Assembly: GCF_000960475.2 (NCBI RefSeq) | Contig: NZ_JZDQ02000004.1 | Coordinates: forward strand, 62,001-126,000 | Length of the DNA: 64,000 nucleotides | Reading direction: 5' to 3' | Origin: Nocardioides luteus | GTDB taxonomy: Bacteria > Actinomycetota > Actinomycetes > Propionibacteriales > Nocardioidaceae | Part shown: piece by piece, positions 57,803 to 64,000 of the stretch | How positions within the stretch are numbered: position 1 is the stretch's first letter | Layout of the letters: every line of letters begins with the position of its first letter | Made by a program: the position numbers and the translations under genes | Notes under the pieces: generated by a model | Databases searched by the model: none | Seen by the model: only the letters and a program-made list of their open reading frames with translations | Told to the model about the DNA's origin: nothing

Positions 57803-59119
57803 ATGGCCCAAATCGCGGCTAACCGAGCCGAGGTCGACGGGCGCACCATGCGCCGCGTCGCGACGGCGTCACTGACCGGCACGACCATCGAGTTCTACGA
57901 CTTCCTCATCTACGGCCTGGCAGCGGCCCTGGTGTTCAACGCCATCTTCTTCCCCTCCATGGGCGGGCCCGAAGGCACCCTGGCCTCGATCGCGACCTTC
58001 GGCGTCGCGTTCGTCTTCCGGCCGCTCGGCGCGATCCTCTTCGGCCACTACGGCGATCGGATCGGCCGCAAGGCCACCTTGATCACGACCCTGCTGATCA
58101 TGGGCACCTCGACGTTCGCGATCGGCCTCATCCCGAGCGTGGAGTCGATCGGCAAGAGCGCCGTGGTGATCCTGGTGCTGCTGCGCGCGCTGCAAGGCAT
58201 CGCGCTCGGCGGCGAATGGGCCGGCGCCGCCCTCCTCACCACGGAGTACGCAGCCCACGGCCAGCGCGGCCGCTACAGCATGTTCCCGCAGCTCGGTCCC
58301 AGCCTCGGCCTGATCATCGCGGCCGGCGCGATGCTGACCACCTTCCGCCTGATGGAGCCCGACGCGTTCGCCGCCTGGGGCTGGCGGATCCCGTTCCTGG
58401 CCAGCGCCGTCCTGGTCGGCGTCGGCCTGTGGGTGCGCCTGAACATCGCCGAGACCCCGTCGTTCAAGAAGATCCAGTCGGCCGGCTCGCGCAGCGCGCT
58501 GCCGATCCTCGGCTGCCTGCGGGACCAGTGGCGGCAGGTGCTCCTCGGCGGCGGCATCATGGCAATCGTCTTCGGCGCCTTCTACACCGGCGCGAGCTTC
58601 ATGGTCGCCCACGCGGTCGGCACCCTCGGCCTGAGCCTGACCCAGGCGCTGCTCGGGGTCATCGTCGCCGCGGTCGCGATGAGCGTGACGGTCATCGTCT
58701 CCGCCTGGCTCTCCGACGTGCTCGGCCGCCGGACGGTCCTGCTCCTGGGTGCCGCCTTCGGCATCGTGGCCGGCCCGCTGGCCTTCGGGGTCATGGAGCC
58801 CGGCAGCTTCGCGAGCTTCGCCCTCGGCAACAGCCTGCTGCTGTGCGTGCTCGGGCTCAACTACGGCCCGATCGCGGCGTTCCTGCCGGAGACCTTCCAG
58901 GCGAAGTACCGCTATACCGGCGCCGGACTCGGCTACAACATCGCAGGCATCCTGGGCGGCGCCGTCCCGCTCGTCATCGCCGAGGAGCTGCTGGCCCGGT
59001 GGGGCACCGACGGGATCGCGTACTTCCTCACCGCGCTGGCCCTGCTGAGCGTCGTCTGCCTGCTGGTCGCCAAGGAGACCAGCCGCGTGGAGCTCGACGC
59101 CGAGCCGGCACCCGCCTGA
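57803..59119 (+). CDS. MFS transporter, metabolite:H+ symporter (MHS) family
   Basis: A 438-residue, 12-helix proton symporter. SLTGTTIEFYDFLIYGLAAA at the start, FRPLGAILFGHYGDRIGRKA (the MHS loop 2-3 motif), and LQGIALGGEWAGAALLTTEY are diagnostic of shikimate/alpha-ketoglutarate-type carriers. AGGAAGG precedes ATG 57803. Probably cotranscribed with the CoA ligase and thioesterase genes, so it likely brings in the acid they activate. The hairpin at 59122 may cause partial termination. Confidence 0.92.
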   Translation: MAQIAANRAEVDGRTMRRVATASLTGTTIEFYDFLIYGLAAALVFNAIFFPSMGGPEGTLASIATFGVAFVFRPLGAILFGHYGDRIGRKATLITTLLIMGTSTFAIGLIPSVESIGKSAVVILVLLRALQGIALGGEWAGAALLTTEYAAHGQRGRYSMFPQLGPSLGLIIAAGAMLTTFRLMEPDAFAAWGWRIPFLASAVLVGVGLWVRLNIAETPSFKKIQSAGSRSALPILGCLRDQWRQVLLGGGIMAIVFGAFYTGASFMVAHAVGTLGLSLTQALLGVIVAAVAMSVTVIVSAWLSDVLGRRTVLLLGAAFGIVAGPLAFGVMEPGSFASFALGNSLLLCVLGLNYGPIAAFLPETFQAKYRYTGAGLGYNIAGILGGAVPLVIAEELLARWGTDGIAYFLTALALLSVVCLLVAKETSRVELDAEPAPA

Positions 59120-59121
59120 TC

Positions 59122-59139
59122 CACCCCCTTTCGGGGGTG
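59122..59139 (+). promoter_or_regulatory. CACCCCC/GGGGGTG hairpin, motif copy 3
   Basis: CACCCCC (59122-59128), loop TTTC, GGGGGTG (59133-59139), three bases after the MFS stop and 35 bp before the CoA ligase start. It matches the ACCCCC...CGRGGG motif found upstream of the AraC and MHS genes, so it may be an operator; it is equally a plausible 7-bp attenuating hairpin. Confidence 0.45.
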
Positions 59140-59173
59140 TGGCTGTGACCACGGTCTCGGTCATGCTCACGGC

Positions 59174-60817
59174 ATGACCGAGACCTCATCCATCACCGCA
59201 TCGTCGGCTCGTGGCGACATCGACGTTCCGCTCCTCGAGGAGACGATCGGAGCCAACTTCGAACGCACCGTCGCCCGCCACGGAGACCGTGAGGCCCTCG
59301 TCGAGATCGCCACCGGACGGCGCTGGACCTACGCCTCGCTGAACGCGGATGTCGACGCCCTCGCGGTCGGCCTCCGCAAGGCGGGCATCGGCAAGGGTGA
59401 CCGGGTCGGCATCTGGGCCCCCAACTGCGCCGAGTGGACGATGGTCCAGTTCGCCACCGCGAAGATCGGGGCGATCCTGGTCAACATCAACCCGGCCTAC
59501 CGCACCCACGAGCTCGCCTACGCGCTCAACCAGTCCGGGGTCCGGCTGCTGATCAGCGCGACCGCCTTCAAGACCAGCGACTACGTCTCCCTCGTCCGGG
59601 AGGTGGAAGGCGACTGCGGCGCGCTGGAGCAGACGGTCTTCCTGGGGTCACCGGAGTGGGAGTCCCTCCTGGCCGCAGGCCGTGGCGAGCGGCTGGCCGA
59701 CCACGTCGACTACCCGCTCGACCCGAACGACGCGATCAACATCCAGTACACCTCCGGGACCACCGGCTTCCCGAAGGGCGCGACGCTCTCGCACCGCAAC
59801 ATCCTCAACAACGGCTTCTTCGTCACCGAGACGATCCACTTCACCGAGCAGGACCGGCTCTGCATCCCGGTGCCCTTCTACCACTGCTTCGGCATGGTGA
59901 TGGCCAACCTCGGCTGCACCACCCACGGCGCGACCATGGTCATCCCGGGCCCCGGCTTCGACCCGCGTACGACGCTGCAGACGGTCCAGGACGAGAGGTG
60001 CACCGCGTTGTACGGTGTGCCGACGATGTTCATCGCGATGCAGGACGACCCGGAGTTCGCCTCGTTCGACCTCTCGACGCTGCGCACCGGGATCATGGCC
60101 GGCGCGCTGTGCCCGATCGAGGTCATGAAGCGCTGCGTCAGCGAGATGCACATGAGCGAGGTCGCGATCGCGTACGGGATGACCGAGACCTCGCCGGTCT
60201 CCTGCCAGACCCGCACCGACGACGACCTCGAGCGGCGCACCGAGACGATCGGCCGGGCCGCACCGCACGTCGAGATCAAGATCGTCGATCCGTCCACCGG
60301 CGAGGTGGTCCCCCGCGGCACCGCCGGCGAGTTCTGCACCCGCGGCTACTCGGTGATGCTCGGCTACTGGCCTCTGCACGATGAAGAGGGCTCGACCAAG
60401 ACCGCCGAGGCGATCGACGCCGAGGGCTGGATGCACACCGGCGACCTGGCCGTGATGCGCGAGGACGGCTACTGCGTGGTGGTGGGAAGGATCAAGGACA
60501 TGGTCATCCGTGGCGGGGAGAACATCTACCCGCGCGAGATCGAGGAGTTCCTCTTCACCCACCCCGACATCGCCGAGGCCCAGGTGGTGGGCGTGCCGGA
60601 CGAGCGGTACGGCGAGGAGCTCTGTGCCTGGATCCGGATGCGCCCCGGGGCCGAGCCGCTGGACGCCGCCGCGGTCTGGGCCTTCGCCGACGGCAAGCTC
60701 GCGCACTACAAGTCGCCGCGCTACGTGCTCATCGTCGACGAGTTCCCGATGACGGTGACCGGCAAGGTCCGCAAGATCGACATGCGCGAGCAGAGCGTCG
60801 CTCTGCTCGGCCTGTGA
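59174..60817 (+). CDS. AMP-binding acyl-CoA synthetase
   Basis: A 547-residue ANL-family ligase. The P-loop-like motif [16 protein letters not shown] (about residues 191-206), AYGMTETSP (A5), HTGDLAVM (A7), [20 protein letters not shown] (A8) and TGKVRKIDM with the catalytic lysine (A10) are complete. Length and motifs are those of medium/long-chain fatty acyl-CoA ligases such as FadD35/AcsA-like forms. It activates a carboxylic acid to its CoA thioester, fitting a role with the MHS importer upstream. It overlaps the thioesterase gene by GTGA. Confidence 0.92.
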   Translation: MTETSSITASSARGDIDVPLLEETIGANFERTVARHGDREALVEIATGRRWTYASLNADVDALAVGLRKAGIGKGDRVGIWAPNCAEWTMVQFATAKIGAILVNINPAYRTHELAYALNQSGVRLLISATAFKTSDYVSLVREVEGDCGALEQTVFLGSPEWESLLAAGRGERLADHVDYPLDPNDAINIQYTSGTTGFPKGATLSHRNILNNGFFVTETIHFTEQDRLCIPVPFYHCFGMVMANLGCTTHGATMVIPGPGFDPRTTLQTVQDERCTALYGVPTMFIAMQDDPEFASFDLSTLRTGIMAGALCPIEVMKRCVSEMHMSEVAIAYGMTETSPVSCQTRTDDDLERRTETIGRAAPHVEIKIVDPSTGEVVPRGTAGEFCTRGYSVMLGYWPLHDEEGSTKTAEAIDAEGWMHTGDLAVMREDGYCVVVGRIKDMVIRGGENIYPREIEEFLFTHPDIAEAQVVGVPDERYGEELCAWIRMRPGAEPLDAAAVWAFADGKLAHYKSPRYVLIVDEFPMTVTGKVRKIDMREQSVALLGL

Positions 60818-61593
60818 GCCGCCGCATGGCCTATTGGCACCGCACCGGCCCGCACACGTTCACGCCGACCGAGCACGTCGGCGGCGCCTGGGACCTGAAC
60901 ACCCAGCACATCGCCACCCTGCTCGGCGTGCTCGCGCACGAGGTCGAGCGGGACCGCGACGCCCGCCGAGACGACGGGCTGCGGCTCACCCGGATCAGCT
61001 ACGACATCCTCGGCACGATCCCGCTCGAGCCGGTCGACGTGGAGGTGGCCGTCCTCCGGGCGGGCCGCACGATCGAGCTCGTCGAGGCCCGGGCGAGCCA
61101 CGGCGGCAGGCCCGTGGTGCTCCTCCGCGCCTGGCTCACCGCCGGCTATCCCACCGATGAGCTCGCGGGCACCGACCACCGGCCGATGCCCGCGCCCGAC
61201 GAGGTCCCCGCCTGGGACATGACCACGCTGTGGGACGGAGGCTTCATCGCCTCGGTCCAGGTGCGTCGTTGCGACCTCGGCCCCGGGCGGGCGCAGACCT
61301 GGGTGCGTACGCCGCACCCGATCGTGGCCGGCGAGGAGGTGAGCCGGCTGGCGCAGGTCGCCGGCCTGCTCGACATCACCAACGGCGTCGCCGTCCGGGC
61401 CGACCCGAAGGAGGTCAGCTTCCCCAACCTCGACCTGACCGCGCACCTGTTCCGCGCTCCGGGCGACGGTTGGCTGGGCCTGGACACGACCGTCTCGTTC
61501 GGCCCCGAGGGCGCCGGCGTGACGACCACCGTGCTCCACGACGAGCACGGCGCCTTCGGCGTCAGTACGCAGTGCCTGACCGTCCGCCCGTGA
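60814..61593 (+). CDS. Acyl-CoA thioesterase-like double-hotdog protein
   Basis: A 259-residue protein with two hotdog halves: [20 protein letters not shown] at the N-terminus and [20 protein letters not shown], then [20 protein letters not shown]. It matches the actinobacterial thioesterase family (4HBT_3/TesB-like). GTG start overlaps the ligase stop, so the two are translationally coupled. It may release a CoA product or proofread the ligase. Ends six bases before the convergent DHA2 transporter gene. Confidence 0.85.
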   Translation: MSRRMAYWHRTGPHTFTPTEHVGGAWDLNTQHIATLLGVLAHEVERDRDARRDDGLRLTRISYDILGTIPLEPVDVEVAVLRAGRTIELVEARASHGGRPVVLLRAWLTAGYPTDELAGTDHRPMPAPDEVPAWDMTTLWDGGFIASVQVRRCDLGPGRAQTWVRTPHPIVAGEEVSRLAQVAGLLDITNGVAVRADPKEVSFPNLDLTAHLFRAPGDGWLGLDTTVSFGPEGAGVTTTVLHDEHGAFGVSTQCLTVRP

Positions 61594-61599
61594 GACATC

Positions 61600-63042
61600 T
61601 CAACCCGCGGCGGCGGCCATCGCGACGGCGGTGCTCGATCGGTTCGCACGCCGCGCGGCCACGAGGATGACCACCGCGACGAGGACGGCCAGGGCGTAGA
61701 ACCCGGTCGCCACGTCGAAGACGGTCGAGTAGCCGTGGGCCTGGGTCACGGCGCCCGGCGCGGGGTCGTGGTGCACGGCGCTGCCGTAGACCACGGTGAG
61801 GAGGGCGAGCCCGATCGAGCCACCGATCTGATGGGCGGTGTTGACCAGCCCCGAGGCCGCGCCGGCGTCGCCCGGGTCCACCTCGGCCATCCCGAAGTCG
61901 GTGAGGAGGATGATCGCGATGCCCTGGCCGACACCCAGCACGAGCAGCGGCGGGAGGACCCACGCCACGGTGGTCGTGCTGTCGATCCGGCTGAGCCAGG
62001 CCATGCCGATCGCGGCGGTGGCCAGGGAGGTCAGCAGCAGCGCCGGCTTGCTGACCCGCGGGGCGGCCCAGCGCACGACGTACACCATCGCGAAGAACAT
62101 GCCGGTCATCGGGATGTAGACGAACCCGGTGGCGAGCGGGCTGAGGCCGAGGACGTTCTGGAGATACTGCGAGAGGAAGTAGAACGTCGAGAACATCGCG
62201 CCGACGATCAGGATCCGGCCGACGTACGCCCCCGAGCGCTGCACGCTGCGGAAGAGCCGGAGCGGCACGATCGGCTGAGATGCCCGCAGCTCGACGAGCA
62301 CGAAGGCGACGAGCAGGACCACCGACGCGGCCAGGGGAAGCACGGTTCGGGTGCTGGTCCAGCCGATCTCCGCGGCCTCGACGAGCCCGTAGACCAGTGC
62401 CGACATCCCGACGGTGACGCTCAGCGCTCCAAGCACGTCGACGCGGCCGGGCTGAGGCTCGGTCTCTGGCAGGAAACGCGGGGAGAGCGCGAGGATCAGG
62501 ATCCCGATCGGGACGTTGACCAGAAGGCCCCAGCGCCAGGAGAGGTACTCGGTGAAGACGCCGCCGACGATGATCCCGACACTCGCTCCGGCGCCGATGA
62601 CCGCGCTGTAGATGGCGATCGCCCGGGTGCGCTCCCCCGGTTCGGGAAAGGTCGTGATCAGGAGCGCCAACGTCGACGGGATCGCGAGAGCCGAGGCCAC
62701 GCCCTGCAACGTGCGTGCCGCGACGAGAAGGCCGGCCGAGGGCGCCAGTCCGGCCAGCAGCGAGGCCGCGGTGAACAGCGCCGCGCCGGCGATGAAAACG
62801 CGCCGCCGGCCGAACAGGTCACCGGCTCGTGCGCCGAGCAGCAGGAGGCCTCCGAAGGCGAGGACGTAGGCGTTCTGGATCCAGGACAACGAGGAGTCGG
62901 TGAAGCCGAGCTCCGCCTTGATGTGGGTCAACGCCGTGGTCACGATCGAGGCGTCGAGGGTCATCATCAGCTGGCAGCCGAGGATCACCATGAGCACGAC
63001 CGCCCGGTGACGGCCACGGGCGCTCGGGGGTGTCTGGGACAT
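61600..63042 (-). CDS. MFS drug efflux transporter, DHA2 (14-helix) family
   Basis: A 480-residue membrane protein with about 14 helices. LMVILGCQLMMTLDASIVTT (motif D1 with the membrane aspartate), GGLLLLGARAGDLFGRRRVF (motif A), and AIYSAVIGAGASVGIIVGGV (antiporter motif C) are typical of EmrB/QacA-type exporters. It is divergent from a TetR regulator across 99 bp with two operator-like palindromes, the standard multidrug resistance arrangement. Substrates unknown. Confidence 0.93.
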   Translation of the reverse strand: MSQTPPSARGRHRAVVLMVILGCQLMMTLDASIVTTALTHIKAELGFTDSSLSWIQNAYVLAFGGLLLLGARAGDLFGRRRVFIAGAALFTAASLLAGLAPSAGLLVAARTLQGVASALAIPSTLALLITTFPEPGERTRAIAIYSAVIGAGASVGIIVGGVFTEYLSWRWGLLVNVPIGILILALSPRFLPETEPQPGRVDVLGALSVTVGMSALVYGLVEAAEIGWTSTRTVLPLAASVVLLVAFVLVELRASQPIVPLRLFRSVQRSGAYVGRILIVGAMFSTFYFLSQYLQNVLGLSPLATGFVYIPMTGMFFAMVYVVRWAAPRVSKPALLLTSLATAAIGMAWLSRIDSTTTVAWVLPPLLVLGVGQGIAIILLTDFGMAEVDPGDAGAASGLVNTAHQIGGSIGLALLTVVYGSAVHHDPAPGAVTQAHGYSTVFDVATGFYALAVLVAVVILVAARRANRSSTAVAMAAAAG

Positions 63043-63057
63043 GCGTACACACTTCCT

Positions 63058-63077
63058 AAGTAACTAACGAGTTGGTT
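63058..63077. promoter_or_regulatory. TetR operator candidate, DHA2 side
   Basis: AAGTAACTAACGAGTTGGTT carries the imperfect dyad AACTAAC/GTTGGTT and shares the half site AAGTAACTA with the element at 63109. It lies 16 bp before the exporter start, over its promoter. Confidence 0.55.
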
Positions 63078-63108
63078 TCTTCAGTGAAGCACTGATCCTC
63101 GAAAAAGA

Positions 63109-63125
63109 CAACTAACTAGTTACTT
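63109..63125. promoter_or_regulatory. TetR operator candidate, regulator side
   Basis: CAACTAACTAGTTACTT contains the perfect palindrome TAACTAGTTA (63113-63122) with extended half sites AAGTAACT and AACTAACT, 17 bp before the TetR ATG. Autoregulation by the TetR protein is likely. Confidence 0.6.
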
Positions 63126-63141
63126 GCTTTAGAGTGGGCAC

Positions 63142-63702
63142 ATGGCCAGAGACTCCGAGGCGACCCGTGCCCGCATCCTCGACGCTGCCGAGGCCGAGTT
63201 CGCGGCGTACGGCATCGCCGGTTCGCGCGTCGACCGGATCGCCGATGCGGCGCTCGCGAACAAGGCGCTGATCTACAAGTACTTCGGCACCAAGGACGAG
63301 CTCTTCGACGCCGTCTTCGCGCACCGGGTGCTCGCGTTCGTCGACGAGGTCGAGTTCGACGCGACCGACCTGCCCGGCTACGCCGGGCGGTCCTTCGACC
63401 TCTACGAGCGCTTCCCCACGACCCTTCGGCTGACCACGTGGTATCAGCTCGAGCGCCCGGACGGGAAGCTCCCGGCGATCGTCGCCTCCAACGACGCGAA
63501 GCTCGCCAAGATCGAGGAGGCACAACGCGCCGGGAAGCTGACGACGGCCTACTCGCCGCTCGAGCTGCTCACCGAGGTGCGCGCGCTCGCGATGAGCTGG
63601 CACCTCCACACCCCCGAGCTGGCTCTCGTACGCCGCCCGAGCCGTGCCAGGTGCCGGGAGGTCGTCGTCGAGAGCGTCCGGCGCCTGGTGGAGCACGACT
63701 AG
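63142..63702 (+). CDS. TetR family transcriptional regulator
   Basis: A 186-residue repressor. The HTH is ARILDAAEAEFAAYGIAGSR, VDRIADAALANKALIYKYFG (about residues 10-50); the C-terminal helical ligand domain includes FDLYERFPTTLRLTTWYQLE. This subgroup (AYGIAGSRVDRIADAA) is common in actinobacteria beside DHA2 exporters. Two palindromes flank the divergent promoters. Loss of repression on drug binding would induce the exporter; ligand unknown. Confidence 0.92.
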   Translation: MARDSEATRARILDAAEAEFAAYGIAGSRVDRIADAALANKALIYKYFGTKDELFDAVFAHRVLAFVDEVEFDATDLPGYAGRSFDLYERFPTTLRLTTWYQLERPDGKLPAIVASNDAKLAKIEEAQRAGKLTTAYSPLELLTEVRALAMSWHLHTPELALVRRPSRARCREVVVESVRRLVEHD

Positions 63703-63715
63703 CGAGACACCACCC

Positions 63716-64000
63716 CTAGCTGCGAGGGAAGAAGTCCTCGTAGCGGTGCTCGCCCGGCGGCCGCTGGTCGACCACGTCCTGCTCACGCACCCGGAGCTCG
63801 ACGCGGCGGATCTTCCCGGAGATCGTCTTGGGCAGGTCGAAGAACTCCAGGCGACGCACGCGCAGGTAGGGCGGCAGGTGGTCGCGGGCGAACTCGAGGA
63901 TGGCCTTGGCGGTCTCGGCGGTCGGCTCGTGGCCCGAGGTGAGCGAGACGTACGCCTTGGGGACGGCCAGCCGCACCGGGTCCGGGGCGGGGACGACCGC
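63716..64000 (-). CDS. AMP-binding acyl-CoA synthetase, C-terminal fragment (runs off the window)
   Basis: The last 94 residues of an ANL-family ligase: the frame is open to the window end and reads APDPVRLAVPKAYVSL, FARDHLPPYLRVRRLEFFDL, PKTISGKIRRVELR with the catalytic A10 lysine in SGKIRR. The bulk of the gene lies beyond 64000. Convergent with the TetR gene, which ends 13 bp away. Which acid it activates cannot be told from this part. Confidence 0.88.
   Translation of the reverse strand, partial: AVVPAPDPVRLAVPKAYVSLTSGHEPTAETAKAILEFARDHLPPYLRVRRLEFFDLPKTISGKIRRVELRVREQDVVDQRPPGEHRYEDFFPRS

Noticed and set aside
59122..59139. Reading the CACCCCC/GGGGGTG hairpin simply as a terminator ending the MHS transporter operon
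   Set aside because: The stem is only 7 bp without a T-tract, and the sequence recurs as a motif upstream of two other genes, so an operator or attenuator role is at least as likely.
1..64000. CRISPR arrays, insertion sequences, prophage or secretion-system genes
   Set aside because: No regularly spaced repeats, transposase motifs or phage structural genes were seen on either strand.

Overview
The window is a chromosomal stretch of a high-GC actinobacterium. Evidence is the strong GC3 codon bias, the frequent GTG and TTG starts, the many ATGA/GTGA gene overlaps, and the signature actinobacterial genes rbpA, ssgB and ppm1. A Nocardioidaceae member (Nocardioides-like) is the best guess; this is inferred from gene content, not from a database search. 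There is no rRNA, CRISPR array, insertion sequence or recognisable phage module.

Layout. 1-9.4 kb is a mosaic of small genes: a partial LysR gene facing an EamA exporter, an MmcQ/Imm-5-like pair, a secreted M43 protease, a secreted lipase, a dimethylargininase, two GNATs, a VOC protein and a DUF433/DUF5615 toxin-antitoxin pair whose toxin is frameshifted. 9.5-25.4 kb holds a UvrA-like drug-resistance ATPase, an AraC/VOC pair, a NarL-type two-component system facing an ABC-2 exporter, a complete metQNI importer, and an LLM oxidoreductase. It also holds two far-apart paralogous tiny Cys/His proteins that start with MWDT.

26.5-32.5 kb holds an XRE-HTH/MurA fusion with a palindrome just before its start. 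The block GDPD, MFS, rbpA, fxsA, ppm1 follows, with a textbook sigma-R type promoter in front of rbpA. 32.9-44.2 kb is an amino-acid catabolism region: the operon kdd-kamD-kamE-kal, divergent kamA, an Lrp/AsnC regulator, a FadR/Cache couple, and a four-gene polyamine-type ABC importer. Together these encode most of the aminomutase route of lysine degradation (lysine to beta-lysine to 3,5-diaminohexanoate to 5-amino-3-oxohexanoate, and 3-aminobutyryl-CoA to crotonyl-CoA). The cleavage enzyme Kce is not in the window.

44.2-48.6 kb carries a 5'-3' exonuclease, ssgB, an oxalate/formate-type transporter with a 33-residue partner, a class IV aminotransferase and a tRNA cluster (Gly-GCC, Cys-GCA, Val-GAC). 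48.6-52.2 kb, just past tRNA-Val, looks accessory: DinB-like protein, DeoR/MFS divergon, and a LexA-box-like site before a probably frameshifted gene. 52.2-61.6 kb is a catabolic cluster: flavoprotein, a two-subunit molybdenum hydroxylase, AraC and LuxR/GAF regulators, an MHS-type transporter, an acyl-CoA ligase and a thioesterase. A repeated ACCCCC...CGRGGG motif lies in three of its upstream regions. The window ends with a TetR/DHA2 efflux divergon and the C-terminus of another AMP-binding enzyme.
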